Origin: Pseudopontixanthobacter vadosimaris
Lineage (GTDB): Bacteria; Pseudomonadota; Alphaproteobacteria; Sphingomonadales; Sphingomonadaceae
Assembly (NCBI RefSeq): GCF_012979275.1
Contig: NZ_JABASZ010000039.1
Location: forward strand, 95,621 to 159,620
DNA: 64,000 nt
Direction: 5' to 3'
This document shows, one piece after another, positions 37,481 through 47,096 of this stretch (position 1 is its first letter; each line of letters starts with the position of its first letter). The translations under genes and the position numbers were made by a program. A model generated the notes under the pieces. That model had not been told where the DNA came from, made no database searches, and was given only the letters and a program-made list of their open reading frames with translations.

Positions 37481-38702
37481 CGCGGCACCCGCTCCGGCTG
37501 GCAATGCCGACTATCTCTGCAAGGGGGCGCAGCATGGCATCCCAGTTCTGGTGTTCGGTGACGAAATCGCGCGCGGCCCTGCCCATGGTGGCGGCGGATG
37601 CGGGTTCATGCGCGATGGCACAGATATGATCGGCCAGGGCCGCATCCGAATGGCCGATCTGCCAATGCACCCCATTGATAGCATCGATGCCCGTCGCCGC
37701 TTCTGCGGAAAGCACCACCGGCCGGGCCATCGCCATGGCTTCGAGCACCTTGTTCTGGACCCCTCGCGCGATTGTCAAAGGCGCAACCACCACGTCGCTC
37801 GCGGCGAGATACGGCCGCACGTCGGGAACTTCGCCCCAGACGCGAACGCCCGGCTGGCCGACACGGCGGATCAGTCGCTCGACCGGTGCGCGTCCGACAA
37901 TGTGAAAGGTGGCGTCCGGCAGCGTCCGCCGAACCAGCGGCAGGATGCAGTCTGCCATCCTTTCGCAGGCCTCGACATTCGGCGGATAATCCATTTGGCC
38001 GGTAAACACGATATGCGGACCCCTCGTCCGCGCAAGATCGGGATGAGGCTGGCAAGTGGCTGGATCGAAGAACTGCGTGTCGATACCGTTCCGCAGCACC
38101 GCAACCGATCGCCCGGCACTGGCGGGCAGGCGTGACCGGAAAAGCCCGGCTTCCGCGTCGCTCACCAGCAGGGTACGATTGGCTCTGGCCGCCAGCCGCG
38201 CTTCCTCTTGCGCCAGAAGCCTGCTTTCGCGGGCGTAGAGCCATGCTTTCGCTGAATCTGCGCTTTGAGCATATGAGGCGAATTTGGCGGAATCCACATC
38301 GCACAGGTCGACGACGACCCTGCCGGCGAAATCCGCCGGGACATATTGCCCCATCTGGCCGGAAAAGATGAAGATGCAGTCGATGTCCCGCTCTGCCAGA
38401 GTGCGGCGCACCCAATCGTGCATGGCAGCCTGATCGAAAGCCGTAAGGCTGATGGGCCTGCCCGAGCCGAGCGCACGCAGGCCCGGCATCGCCAGCCCGG
38501 TGGCACGGCGCGCTATGAATTGGCTGGCGGCGATAGCTTGCAAGGCCTCGTCATGGCCGAAATCGATCTTGCTTTCGGCAAAGCACCCGACGTGTACCGG
38601 GGCCAGCTCGGCCAGTTTCAGCAGCAGGTGGTGCGATCTGATCTTGTCGCCCCTGTCGGGCGGAAAGGGTATGCGATGGGCGAGGAACAATATGTCTCCC
38701 AT
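37470..38702 (-). CDS. XrtA-system glycosyltransferase (TIGR03087-type)
   Basis: A 410-residue GT-B glycosyltransferase of the exosortase A locus. Motifs are FLAHRIPFPPDRGDKIRSH at the N-terminus, the family's VVVDLCDVDSAKFASYA in the middle, and GVQNKVLEAMAMARPVV (nucleotide-sugar binding) at the C-terminus. The product would be a step in EPS repeat assembly; donor and acceptor are unknown. The ATG at 38702 overlaps the FemAB stop (TGATG); the 64-residue extension upstream is that gene out of frame. Confidence 0.9.
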   Translation of the reverse strand: MGDILFLAHRIPFPPDRGDKIRSHHLLLKLAELAPVHVGCFAESKIDFGHDEALQAIAASQFIARRATGLAMPGLRALGSGRPISLTAFDQAAMHDWVRRTLAERDIDCIFIFSGQMGQYVPADFAGRVVVDLCDVDSAKFASYAQSADSAKAWLYARESRLLAQEEARLAARANRTLLVSDAEAGLFRSRLPASAGRSVAVLRNGIDTQFFDPATCQPHPDLARTRGPHIVFTGQMDYPPNVEACERMADCILPLVRRTLPDATFHIVGRAPVERLIRRVGQPGVRVWGEVPDVRPYLAASDVVVAPLTIARGVQNKVLEAMAMARPVVLSAEAATGIDAINGVHWQIGHSDAALADHICAIAHEPASAATMGRAARDFVTEHQNWDAMLRPLAEIVGIASRSGCRDAA

Positions 38703-39787
38703 CAGCCGAGCCCGCGGGCGATGAAGGGACCGATGCGGTTCGCTATTCCAAGCGGCAGGCGTTTCCACAGGGCGATCTTGCGGGCATAGGCCGCGCTGGT
38801 CGGATCCGCATCGCGCGGGGTCCGGCCCGGCGCGGTCCAGCTGGCATAGGTGAGCGGTTCGGGAGTGAACCCCCAGTTCTTCTTGTAACGCCAAGGCCCG
38901 CTGCCTGTCTTGGACCGGCCGAAATCGAAGCGCGTGCAGCCCTTTCGCCGGGCATGCAGCATCAGTTCGTAATACATGCGTTCATTCGCGCGCAGCGACC
39001 TGGCCTCGTGCCTTCCGCCGCCCCAATATGGCATCACGGCACCGCCATCGTAGAGGGACAGCACACTGGACACAGGCTTTCCGCCCAGGCTTGTCGTCAG
39101 AATGTCGGAACTGTCCGCAAACTCATCCAGCACCGCATCGAATAAGGAGCGCGGAAACACCGGCGTGCCCAGGTTGCGAACGCTTTCCGCATAGACCGCA
39201 TAATGCATTGCGCGATCATCTTCCGACCGCCCGGTGTGAATGTCGAAATCGATCTGCAGGCTTTTCCGCACCTCGGCTCTCTGCTTGCGCGGAATGGCTT
39301 TCAATTGTTCATCGTCGTTTGAGGCAAGCTCACCCACGAAGCCGCTATGGCTGTCGCTTGTCACCCGCCAGCCATCGGGCGCGAAGCCGCCGCGCAATTC
39401 GATGCTGTCGCAGGATTGGCGCCGCGCGATTTCCTGTACATGGCGGCAGAGGACTTCGGCGACCCACCGGTCTTCGGCCAGAACTCCGCCACCGACAGCG
39501 AAGCCGCTCGACACCAGCGCGCGCCCGAAAAGGGGGGAATGTATCTCCGTCAGCGGCAGCCAGCCCGCGATGTCGCCGCCCCGCGTGGCTACAAGGCCGA
39601 TCGCGCGCTGCCCCGTGCCGCGTTCCACGGCACGTAACCAGCGGGGGCGATGGAAGGGCGTTCCCCCTTGCTTTGTTACGAAAGCATCGACGGCAGAGGC
39701 GGCTGCGGCATCGCTGCAGTTCAGGATGCTGCAAATCACGCCCGCATTCAAAGCGTCAGCGGCAAACGAGGCGACAGGCGCATTCAC
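38702..39787 (-). CDS. XrtA-associated FemAB-like protein
   Basis: A 361-residue protein of the GNAT/FemAB superfamily (BioF2-like). Family features: HRPRWLRAVERG near the N-terminus, FGRSKTGSGPWRYKKNWGF and YWGGGRHEARSLRANERMY in the C-terminal half. FemAB enzymes transfer amino acids from aminoacyl-tRNA or carrier protein to peptides; in exosortase loci they may attach an amino-acid or peptide to the glycan, not proven. The GTG start at 39787 overlaps the deacetylase stop (GTGA). No membrane segment is seen. Confidence 0.88.
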   Translation of the reverse strand: MNAPVASFAADALNAGVICSILNCSDAAAASAVDAFVTKQGGTPFHRPRWLRAVERGTGQRAIGLVATRGGDIAGWLPLTEIHSPLFGRALVSSGFAVGGGVLAEDRWVAEVLCRHVQEIARRQSCDSIELRGGFAPDGWRVTSDSHSGFVGELASNDDEQLKAIPRKQRAEVRKSLQIDFDIHTGRSEDDRAMHYAVYAESVRNLGTPVFPRSLFDAVLDEFADSSDILTTSLGGKPVSSVLSLYDGGAVMPYWGGGRHEARSLRANERMYYELMLHARRKGCTRFDFGRSKTGSGPWRYKKNWGFTPEPLTYASWTAPGRTPRDADPTSAAYARKIALWKRLPLGIANRIGPFIARGLG

Positions 39788-40692
39788 GCGGCGATTTCGG
39801 TGCTCATCTCGACAGGATTCTGCGCTTCCCTGTGCGCCAGCATATCCATGCGACCCCAGGCGAATTCATGCACCAGATCGCCCAGCTTCGCCGCCATCTT
39901 GTCAAGATTGGTATAATGACGCAGCTTCGACCGGATCGGCGCATTGCCGACGCGCGGCTGCCGTGAATCAATTTCCCAAGGGTGGAAGTAGAACACCGCC
40001 GGCCGTTCGTCGGTGCGATTGACCTGCCTTATTGCCCAGCGGGAGAATGCATAAGGCAGAACCCGGAAGAACCCGCCGCCACCCGCCGCCAATCGCTTTC
40101 CGCCGAACATCGCGGTGGTGACGGGGATCTCCACCAGATCGGACCATGGCAGCGGCTTGAACGCGAAGCGCGGCGCTTCCTTCCAGCCATAATGGTCATG
40201 CGCGACCGGCGCGACACTGCTGGAATAGGCATAACCCTGCTCCGCAAGTTCCATATAGGCCCAGGGCGTCCTGCCATCGATCGAGAAGCTGGGCGCGCGA
40301 TAGCCGGTGATGCGGACCCCTGCCGCATCCTCCAGGATCTTGCGTGCGGTGGTGATATCCTCGGCGAATTCCGCCCGCGTGAGTTTGAAGACGCGCGCAT
40401 GGTCATAACCATGGCTGGCAATCTCGTGCCCCGCCTCCACGATGCGGCGCATCAGCGCAGGATTGCGCTTCGCCACCCAGCCGAGGGTGAAGAAGGTGGC
40501 GGTCACGTCGGCAGCGGCGAACAGGTCGAGGATGCGCGCGACATTGTCCTCCACTCTCAGCGCGAGGCTGTCCCAATCGGTTCGCCGAATGACGTTTTCG
40601 AAGGCGCCGACCTGAAACCAGTCCTCGACATCGACCGACAGGCCGTTGACGATTTGCCGGCTGGTCGCTTTCGCGCGGTTCGGCGCCTCCAT
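39784..40692 (-). CDS. XrtA-system polysaccharide deacetylase
   Basis: A 302-residue NodB-type carbohydrate esterase. The metal-binding and catalytic motifs are LSVDVEDWFQVG, HEIASHGYDHARVF and RITGYRAPSFSI; the C-terminal part with FYFHPWEIDSRQPRV marks the exosortase-linked (DUF3473) type. It probably removes acetyl groups from amino sugars of the exopolysaccharide. No signal peptide is evident, so it may act in the cytoplasm or at the inner face. AGGAG lies seven bases before the ATG. Confidence 0.92.
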   Translation of the reverse strand: MEAPNRAKATSRQIVNGLSVDVEDWFQVGAFENVIRRTDWDSLALRVEDNVARILDLFAAADVTATFFTLGWVAKRNPALMRRIVEAGHEIASHGYDHARVFKLTRAEFAEDITTARKILEDAAGVRITGYRAPSFSIDGRTPWAYMELAEQGYAYSSSVAPVAHDHYGWKEAPRFAFKPLPWSDLVEIPVTTAMFGGKRLAAGGGGFFRVLPYAFSRWAIRQVNRTDERPAVFYFHPWEIDSRQPRVGNAPIRSKLRHYTNLDKMAAKLGDLVHEFAWGRMDMLAHREAQNPVEMSTEIAA

Positions 40693-40725
40693 GCAATTGC
40701 TCCTGTGAGGTTCGGGCGCGGCCGT

Positions 40726-41940
40726 TCAGGCCGCGATACGGGGCGAACCGTCGCCCTCGATCCATTCGATCAGCATCGTCAGCGTATGGCGGATGCTGCG
40801 CTCCTGCTCGTCCAGCCGCGCCTCCATTTCGTCCAGGCGATGTGCGAAACGAGCCTTATCGTCCCTGTTATCGTGGCCGGAGGCAAATCCGGCCAATTGC
40901 CGCTCCATCTGCGCAATCATGTGCTGCATCTCCGCAATGCGGGCATCCCGCTCGCCCAGCAGCGTGCCAAGGTTCGAACTCACTTCGGCGGTATCGGATC
41001 CTGCGGCACCGCCTGCTTCGCCTGCCGGCAGATCCAGCGGGTCGGTCGCCACCATGTGCTTGACAGGTTTGGAGACCGGCGCCGGCCGCAGCCCGGTCGT
41101 AGCGCCGGAAACCCCGGCGGAAAAGGTGCTGTCGCTCTCCATTTCGGCCAGTACGGCGGTGAGCATGCCGCAGTCGATCCGGGTGCGCTGTTCGACCGCG
41201 CCCAGCAGCAAAAGCCGGGTCATGATCTGGTTGACCTTGCGCGGAATACCGCCGCTTGCCTCGTGCAGCCGGGTGAAGACACGCTGGTCGAAAGCCGGAT
41301 TGCCGTCCCAGCCGACGCATTCCAGCCGATGCCGGATGTAGGGTTCCAGTTCGCCAGCCTCCATCGCATCCAGATGGTGCGATGCGATTACCCGCTGGCG
41401 CAATTGCTCCAGCCCCTCGTGATTGGCCAGAACCTGCCGGAATTCGGGTTGGCCCAGCAGCAACGTCTGCAGCAGGGGCTGCGCGCCGAGCTGGAAATTC
41501 GACAGCATCCGCAATTCTTCGAGCGCCTCGACAGACAGGTTCTGCGATTCATCCACCACCAGCAGGCAGCGGCGGCCCGCGCGCGCTTCCTCGTGCAGGA
41601 AGCTCTCGATGGCGCCGAGTGCCGCCGCCTTGTCATGCCCCTCCACGTCGAGGCCGAAGCTCTGCGCCGCGACATGCACCATTTCCTCGGCATCGAGGGC
41701 GCTTGTCACGACCTGCCCGACGCTCATCTGGTCGGGGTCGATCTTCTGCATCAGATGAGCGACCAGCGTCGATTTGCCCGCCCCCACCTCACCGGTGATG
41801 ACGATGAACCCTTCGCCCTGCGCCAATCCGTAGCCGAGGTAGGACAGCGCCTTTCGGTGCGTTCCGCTTTCGAAATAGAACTGCGGGTCCGGAGTGAGCT
41901 GGAACGGGCGACCCGTCAGTGCATAGAAATCGTCGAACAT
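40726..41940 (-). CDS. XrtA-associated AAA ATPase (ExeA/TIGR03015-like)
   Basis: A 404-residue cytoplasmic ATPase of the ExeA/GspA type. Walker A reads ITGEVGAGKSTLVAHL at about residue 45 and Walker B CLLVVDESQNL; the N-terminal pattern PFQLTPDPQFYFES marks the exosortase-linked family. After the ATPase a Pro/Ala-rich linker precedes a C-terminal coiled-coil (about 320-400). ExeA-type proteins load secretin or cell-wall spanning complexes; here it may power the export apparatus, which is inferred. Confidence 0.9.
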   Translation of the reverse strand: MFDDFYALTGRPFQLTPDPQFYFESGTHRKALSYLGYGLAQGEGFIVITGEVGAGKSTLVAHLMQKIDPDQMSVGQVVTSALDAEEMVHVAAQSFGLDVEGHDKAAALGAIESFLHEEARAGRRCLLVVDESQNLSVEALEELRMLSNFQLGAQPLLQTLLLGQPEFRQVLANHEGLEQLRQRVIASHHLDAMEAGELEPYIRHRLECVGWDGNPAFDQRVFTRLHEASGGIPRKVNQIMTRLLLLGAVEQRTRIDCGMLTAVLAEMESDSTFSAGVSGATTGLRPAPVSKPVKHMVATDPLDLPAGEAGGAAGSDTAEVSSNLGTLLGERDARIAEMQHMIAQMERQLAGFASGHDNRDDKARFAHRLDEMEARLDEQERSIRHTLTMLIEWIEGDGSPRIAA

Positions 41941-41953
41941 CGTATTGTCCCCG

Positions 41954-43633
41954 TCAGAAATCGTAGCGCAGGCCGAGCAGCGCGGATGCGGTGGTCAGAT
42001 CCTGCCCGGCAAAGTCGCTGTCGAGACGATCGATAGCGACGGCAGCCCGGGCGGACAGACCGGCCCTGATAGAACGCCGGTAAGCGGCCGATGCCCCCAG
42101 GATAGTGCCGTCGCCCGCGATGGTGCCAGCAGCGCTTCCTTCACTTTCGAACCATTGGGCATAGGCATTGAGTGAAACGCTGCTGCGCGGGCCGAGCCGC
42201 CGGTCGGCGAATGCGGTCAGATAGAAGTTTTCATCCACCGTGCCATCGGCAGCGGCCAGGACCGTGCCGGGCACACCGAAGAAGCTGCGCCGGTCGTATC
42301 CCGCGCCGATGCCGGCCGTGCTTCGGCCGATCTGGCGCGAATAGCTGGCGGCGACACCCCGGTTGCGGAAAGTTGCCGCGCGGATCGATCCGAACGCGCC
42401 CGAAAGACAGCTGCTGCCGTCCTGCCCGGCGACACAGCCGGTGATGTCGCCGGTCAGCGGATTGCGATTGGCGGCGAAATTCGTCGGCAATGCGGCAAGC
42501 GCGCGGTTCAACTGTCCGCCAAAGCCCGTGACCGTGTCATAGACTGAGACGCTGAGATTGCTGCGGGTATCGGGCGCCCATGCGAAGCTGCCATAATAGG
42601 TGGTGGAATCATACCGCCTGCCAAGATGCGCTTCCAGGGTGGTGCGCGTGCTCGGCCGCCACAACACCCCGACATCCCAGATCAGGCCATCGGTGTCATA
42701 GGCGATCCGGCGCCGCGCGCCCGTATCGACAAGCACGCGACCGTCATTGCCGATGATTGGGACGCCTGCATCGTCGAGCAATGCGGTTCGGCCGGAAATC
42801 TCCACATCTTCATAGCCGATACCGCCGAGGAGGGCGAGCGTCGGCGAGAGCGGCACGGTGACATCTGCGCGGGCGTAAATATCGCGCACGCGTTGATCGA
42901 AATTGGAGATATCCTCCTGCGTGAAGCCCGCGCCCAGCGCGACGCCCACCGGCAGGGGTTCGCCGGGCCGGGTTGCGGCGCGGATCGCCGCGGTCTGCAC
43001 GACGCTTTCGTCGAACAGATCCACCTGGCGGACAGTACCGGGCAGGCCGATATCCGCTTCCTGCTCGATGCGCGTGTAACCCACGCGGTAATTTCCCTCG
43101 ATCTGGACGTCGCCAGCCTCGGTCCGCAAATTCGGCCCGGCATAGGCGGTATAGACCCGGCTGGAGGCATCGTTCGTCAACAGGGACGCGCCACCGCCGT
43201 TCAGGCGCGTGCGGGAGGCAAGCGCGCCGCCCTCGATCGTCAGCGTATCGGGCACAATGGTCGCATAACCGCGCGCGATACCGCTCAGGATGTCGCTGTC
43301 TGCAGCATTGTCCTCATAGGCAATGTTGCGGGCATAGCGAAGCGACACCGATCCACCATTGTTGCGCCCGTTGACCGCCGCGTCCACCCCGGCGGCGAGC
43401 TGCGTATAGGTGACGACATCATCGCCCGGAGAGATTTCCGCAAGGATGATCTGCGATATTTCGATGTAAGGTTGCACCTCCACACGGCCCGAGCCGCGCT
43501 CCCGATGTTCATCGCTGCGCGCCTCTCCTGAATATGGCTGGCCCAGGCCGTCCTGCGCCAGTGCAGGCACCGCCAGGGCGCCCGCGAGGCCGAGCGGCAG
43601 AGCCAGAGACATAAAGGCGCGCAGCGGCGTCAT
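41954..43633 (-). CDS. XrtA-system outer-membrane beta-barrel (TIGR03016-like)
   Basis: A 559-residue protein with a signal peptide (MTPLRAFMSLALPLGLAGALAVPALAQ) and many alternating beta strands with aromatic ends; the last residues are ALLGLRYDF, ending in Phe as outer-membrane barrels do. It belongs by position and style to the exosortase-associated barrel family, the likely outer-membrane exit or anchoring partner. The start at 43633 is preferred to 43654, since it follows the kinase stop by four bases and leaves a clean signal peptide. Confidence 0.88.
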   Translation of the reverse strand: MTPLRAFMSLALPLGLAGALAVPALAQDGLGQPYSGEARSDEHRERGSGRVEVQPYIEISQIILAEISPGDDVVTYTQLAAGVDAAVNGRNNGGSVSLRYARNIAYEDNAADSDILSGIARGYATIVPDTLTIEGGALASRTRLNGGGASLLTNDASSRVYTAYAGPNLRTEAGDVQIEGNYRVGYTRIEQEADIGLPGTVRQVDLFDESVVQTAAIRAATRPGEPLPVGVALGAGFTQEDISNFDQRVRDIYARADVTVPLSPTLALLGGIGYEDVEISGRTALLDDAGVPIIGNDGRVLVDTGARRRIAYDTDGLIWDVGVLWRPSTRTTLEAHLGRRYDSTTYYGSFAWAPDTRSNLSVSVYDTVTGFGGQLNRALAALPTNFAANRNPLTGDITGCVAGQDGSSCLSGAFGSIRAATFRNRGVAASYSRQIGRSTAGIGAGYDRRSFFGVPGTVLAAADGTVDENFYLTAFADRRLGPRSSVSLNAYAQWFESEGSAAGTIAGDGTILGASAAYRRSIRAGLSARAAVAIDRLDSDFAGQDLTTASALLGLRYDF

Positions 43634-43637
43634 CTGT

Positions 43638-44717
43638 TCAGTCCATGTCCGCATGATACGTTCCGAAACGGCGGCCGCTGGGGCTGAAATCCGCTCCGTT
43701 CAGCAGCAGCTTGATATCTGCGCAGGCCGACAGCAGATGACAGGCGTCCTCCAGCGCGTTGCGGCCCGTCCGGTCAGCCCGTGCGACGAGGACCGTCTGC
43801 CCGGCATGCTTGGCGAATTCCGCCGCAGGCGAGGCGGCGAGCGTCGGCGGAGAATCGACGATAATCATGCGGTTGGCCGCGTTTTCAGTAAGCCTGCCGA
43901 ATGTCAGCGCCATCCGATCGCTGGCGAGAAGATCGGTTTCATCCAGGCCCGCAGAGCCGGCCGGAAGGACGAACAGGCCGTCTATGTCGGTGCGAATGAC
44001 CAGATCTTCCACCCTCACCTCAGGGTCGGCCAGAGCGTCCATCAGTCCCCTGCCCGCTTCGAAGCCGAACGATCTGCTGATCGAGGGTTTGGCGACGTCG
44101 CCATCGATCAACAGGATCTCCGCGTTTCGTTCGGCTGCCATGGCGATGGCCAGATTTACGCTGCAGAAGGTCTTGCCCTCGCCCGGTAAGGGAGATGTCA
44201 CGAGCACGATGCGGGACCGATCGGTGCCAAGCGCGCGGGCACTCGAAAGCAACTGCCGCTTGGCTATGCGGAACTCTTCCAGCAGCGTGCTTGCCTCGCC
44301 GCCCGGTTCGATGAAACCCTGCTCGGCCAGATGCTGGCGATCTACATGCTGCACCTGCGCCGGAAACCGGACCGGTTCGCCGGTCGGCTCGGCGGGTGCT
44401 GCCGCGAAATCCCGCTGGGGCCGGATCGTGGAAACCTGCGCAGAAACAGCCGCAGGAGTGCGCGCGACGACCTTCGGCGCAGCACGGCGAGCGCGTTTTG
44501 GCGTGGCAGTCGGCAGATCGGCAAGGCTGCGCCGGGGTGCGGCGGGCTTGAACGGATCGAGGCCGAATTGTCCGCTGGCCCGTTCGAACAGCGAGGCACC
44601 GGCAGGCCGGCGCGTTTCCTGATCCTTCCCGAACGAAGGATCACCGGCACGTTCTGCAGCCTTCCCGTTCGGCGCATCCTCGGAGGAGGGTAACGGAATG
44701 TTCCTGTGCTCGGTCAT
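43638..44717 (-). CDS. XrtA-associated tyrosine autokinase
   Basis: A 359-residue BY-kinase-like P-loop protein. Walker A is TSPLPGEGKTFCSVNLA, Walker A' ILLIDGDVAKP, Walker B MIIVDSPP. The ~140 N-terminal residues are low-complexity. The C-terminus (FGTYHADMD) has only one Tyr, whereas BY-kinases often end in a Tyr cluster, so the phosphorylation site is uncertain. It is split from its chain-length partner, as in many gram-negatives and firmicutes. GAGGGG lies six bases before the ATG at 44717. Confidence 0.9.
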   Translation of the reverse strand: MTEHRNIPLPSSEDAPNGKAAERAGDPSFGKDQETRRPAGASLFERASGQFGLDPFKPAAPRRSLADLPTATPKRARRAAPKVVARTPAAVSAQVSTIRPQRDFAAAPAEPTGEPVRFPAQVQHVDRQHLAEQGFIEPGGEASTLLEEFRIAKRQLLSSARALGTDRSRIVLVTSPLPGEGKTFCSVNLAIAMAAERNAEILLIDGDVAKPSISRSFGFEAGRGLMDALADPEVRVEDLVIRTDIDGLFVLPAGSAGLDETDLLASDRMALTFGRLTENAANRMIIVDSPPTLAASPAAEFAKHAGQTVLVARADRTGRNALEDACHLLSACADIKLLLNGADFSPSGRRFGTYHADMD

Positions 44718-44727
44718 GACAATCCCC

Positions 44728-46248
44728 TCAAGCCACCATGCCGCGCTGGACGAATTCCGCGGCCAGCAGCACGACGAACATACCGAACAGCGCCGCGCTG
44801 CCCGCAACGAACATCCGCAGGCGTTTCGCCCGCCGCAGGCGCGCGGTGCGGGTCAGGCTGGTGGATATGGTGCCGATTACCGGCAGGTCCAGCGCACGTT
44901 CCAGACTGCCCGCAGTCGCAAAGGTGGACCGAATCTGCGCCAGCAGCAGCACCGTGCCCACCCCTGCACCGATGCCCGCGATCAACACGCCCAGCAGCAG
45001 CAAGGGCCGGTTCGGGGCGGCAGGCACGCGGGGCCGGGTCGGCGGATCGATCACGTCGAACTGAAAGCTGGACCGCGCATTTTCGACCTGGCCGCGCAGC
45101 CGCATCTCCTCGCGGTCCTTCAGCAGTTCATCGTAATTGGTTTTCAGCACCTCGTAATCGCGGCTGATACGATTGGCTTCTGCAGCGAGGCCGGGTTCCG
45201 AAACCTGATCGGCTGCGACATTTGCGATTTCGGCCTGCATGGCAGCCTTGCGCGCAAGCAGCGCCTGCACATTGGCCGACCTTTCTGCCTGGATGGACAG
45301 GAGCGAGCTGTAGGCCGGGTTCGGCGAACCGGTGGCGCCTGTGCCCTCATTCGCAGCCTGACGCTCCAGCAAGGCGATCTGGCGTTTTTGCGCCACGATG
45401 TCGGGATGCTGGTCGGTCAGACCGCGAGCCTGCAGCCCGGCGAGCTGCGACTGCGCCTGGATCAGCGCCGCACGTGCGCCGCCGATGGTGCCGGGCGTCA
45501 CCAGCGTGCGCGGGGTGCCGGCAAGCTGCCCGTTGATGGCGGCCAGCGCGCTCTGCGCCGCAGCCAGATCGGCATTGATGCCGCGCATTTCGCTGCGTGA
45601 AGACTGAAGACGTGAAGAGATCGCCATGGCGCCGCCGATCAATTCGGGATTCCGCGCCTCGAAGGTCGTGCGCTGCAACTCTGCCGCCTCGAGCTCGGTC
45701 GCCCGGGCGGCAAGCTGCTGATCGAGGAAAGCGATGGTTTCGGCCACTTCGCCGCGATTTCCGGCATAATTGTTCTCGCGGAAAATGTCGATCAGCTTCT
45801 GCACCACGTCCTGCGCCAATGCAGCGTTTTCGGCATCGCTCAATTCGGATCGGCCGATGGTCGCCATCAGTTCGAACAGGCTTTCCTCGCGGTTCACGAC
45901 CGTGATGTTTTCCGCCAGCCTGGCGATCGCCGCTTCCATCTCGCGCTGAGTCGCGATGTCCTCACCAATCCGGGTGGAGCGAATGACTTTCTCAAGATTG
46001 ACCGCGCTGGTCAGCGATTGCCGCACGCGCTGGATGTCGCGGCCGGTATTGCCCGAAATGCCGATTTGTTCCGACAACACGTCGTCCAGCTGCACCGAGA
46101 TGCGCGCGCTGGACTGATAGGAATTCGGAATGGTCGCCACGACCAGCCAGCCCAGCAGGCATACGCCCCAGGCTATTGCGAGCGCGAGCCAGCGACGGTT
46201 CCATACCGTATGCAGGGCGACGCGCGCCTGACCGAGCACTTCGTTCAT
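44728..46248 (-). CDS. XrtA-system polysaccharide chain-length determinant
   Basis: A 506-residue Wzz/PCP-type inner-membrane protein. The N-terminal membrane segment (about 20-40) is followed by the PCP domain with LDDVLSEQIGISG, then long coiled-coils (about 195-330), and a C-terminal membrane segment preceded by PTRPRVPAAPNRPLLLL, the PCP proline-rich motif. A short cytoplasmic tail and another hydrophobic stretch follow. It sets polymer length together with the kinase directly downstream, 10 bases away. Confidence 0.92.
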   Translation of the reverse strand: MNEVLGQARVALHTVWNRRWLALAIAWGVCLLGWLVVATIPNSYQSSARISVQLDDVLSEQIGISGNTGRDIQRVRQSLTSAVNLEKVIRSTRIGEDIATQREMEAAIARLAENITVVNREESLFELMATIGRSELSDAENAALAQDVVQKLIDIFRENNYAGNRGEVAETIAFLDQQLAARATELEAAELQRTTFEARNPELIGGAMAISSRLQSSRSEMRGINADLAAAQSALAAINGQLAGTPRTLVTPGTIGGARAALIQAQSQLAGLQARGLTDQHPDIVAQKRQIALLERQAANEGTGATGSPNPAYSSLLSIQAERSANVQALLARKAAMQAEIANVAADQVSEPGLAAEANRISRDYEVLKTNYDELLKDREEMRLRGQVENARSSFQFDVIDPPTRPRVPAAPNRPLLLLGVLIAGIGAGVGTVLLLAQIRSTFATAGSLERALDLPVIGTISTSLTRTARLRRAKRLRMFVAGSAALFGMFVVLLAAEFVQRGMVA

Positions 46249-46264
46249 CGTTGCAGGCCCTTGT

Positions 46265-46906
46265 TCAGAACATGCTTTCGGGGATGATGATGACATCACC
46301 GGGCCGCAGCATGACATTGGCGGAACTGTCGCCCTTCTTCAGCAGATCGCCCAGTCTGAGATCATATTCTGCCTGACTGCCGGTCTGCTTGTCGAACCGG
46401 ATCAGCTTCGCCCGGTTGCCCGCCGCGAATTCGGACAGGCCGCCCACCGCGATCATCGCGTCGAGCACCGTCATATTGGCCCGATAGGGAATGGATGCGG
46501 GCTGTTCCGTAGCGCCGACGATTCGGATCTGCTGGCTGAACGTACCGGCGAATTTGTTCACGATGACCGAGACGATGGGTTCCTCGATATATTTCGCCAA
46601 TTGCAGGCGGATGTCGTCCTGCAGCATCGAAGGAGTCTTGCCCACGGCAACCATGTCGGTGACCAGCGGAATGGTGATGCGCCCGTCAGGACGCACCTGG
46701 ATATCTTCCGCACCCAGTTCCGGATTGCGCCAGACGTGGATCGTCAGTTCATCGAGCGGGCCGATGACGTAATCCTGGCTCGGCCCCTCCTGCAGCGCAA
46801 CGAAATCGGCGGGCGGCAATTGCTGTCCGCTGCCCTGCGCGCAGCCGGCCAGGGCCAGAAGGCCGAGAATGGCAGAAAGGAGAGACAGCAAACGAAACTG
46901 CGGCAT
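46265..46906 (-). CDS. Polysaccharide export lipoprotein (Wza-like, XrtA-associated)
   Basis: A 213-residue lipoprotein with lipobox LAGC (Cys about 22). The export domain begins with DYVIGPLDELTIHVWRNPEL and contains VRPDGRITIPLVTD, followed by a SLBB-like part (GGLSEFAAGNRAKLIRFD). It would form the outer-membrane/periplasmic export channel. It is the first gene after a 186-base gap, where TATATT at 47016-47021 (minus) is a possible -10 without a clear -35. Confidence 0.92.
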   Translation of the reverse strand: MPQFRLLSLLSAILGLLALAGCAQGSGQQLPPADFVALQEGPSQDYVIGPLDELTIHVWRNPELGAEDIQVRPDGRITIPLVTDMVAVGKTPSMLQDDIRLQLAKYIEEPIVSVIVNKFAGTFSQQIRIVGATEQPASIPYRANMTVLDAMIAVGGLSEFAAGNRAKLIRFDKQTGSQAEYDLRLGDLLKKGDSSANVMLRPGDVIIIPESMF

Positions 46907-47064
46907 CGGAGAAAATCCTGATCATCTGAGGTAGGAACCGGTGGATACGCGAGGGATTTCGCGGGCCAATGGTCCTGAATTGCTCTGGCTCATTCCGTCA
47001 TCGCCAGAAAAGGTGAATATACCGTTAGGGCTGATTGGCGAAGCGTCGCAATCGCGGTGCAGTC

Positions 47065-47096
47065 CTGAAATGGGACGCATCGATGGCGCATTTCAG
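47065..47096. other. Inverted repeat at the PLP decarboxylase stop
   Basis: CTGAAATG (47065-47072) and CATTTCAG (47089-47096) form an 8-bp dyad whose middle contains CATCGATG. The right arm includes the decarboxylase TGA stop. No T-run follows, so it could be a weak terminator or a binding site upstream of the export operon. The rest of the 186-base gap shows nothing else. Confidence 0.35.

Noticed and set aside
43633..43654. Upstream ATG (43654) as start of the outer-membrane barrel protein
   Set aside because: It would put charged residues before the signal peptide and overlap the kinase gene by 17 bases; the ATG at 43633 gives a normal signal peptide right after the kinase stop.
47065..47096. 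Intrinsic terminator after the PLP decarboxylase gene
   Set aside because: The 8-bp dyad has a long spacer and no following T-run; kept only as an inverted repeat.
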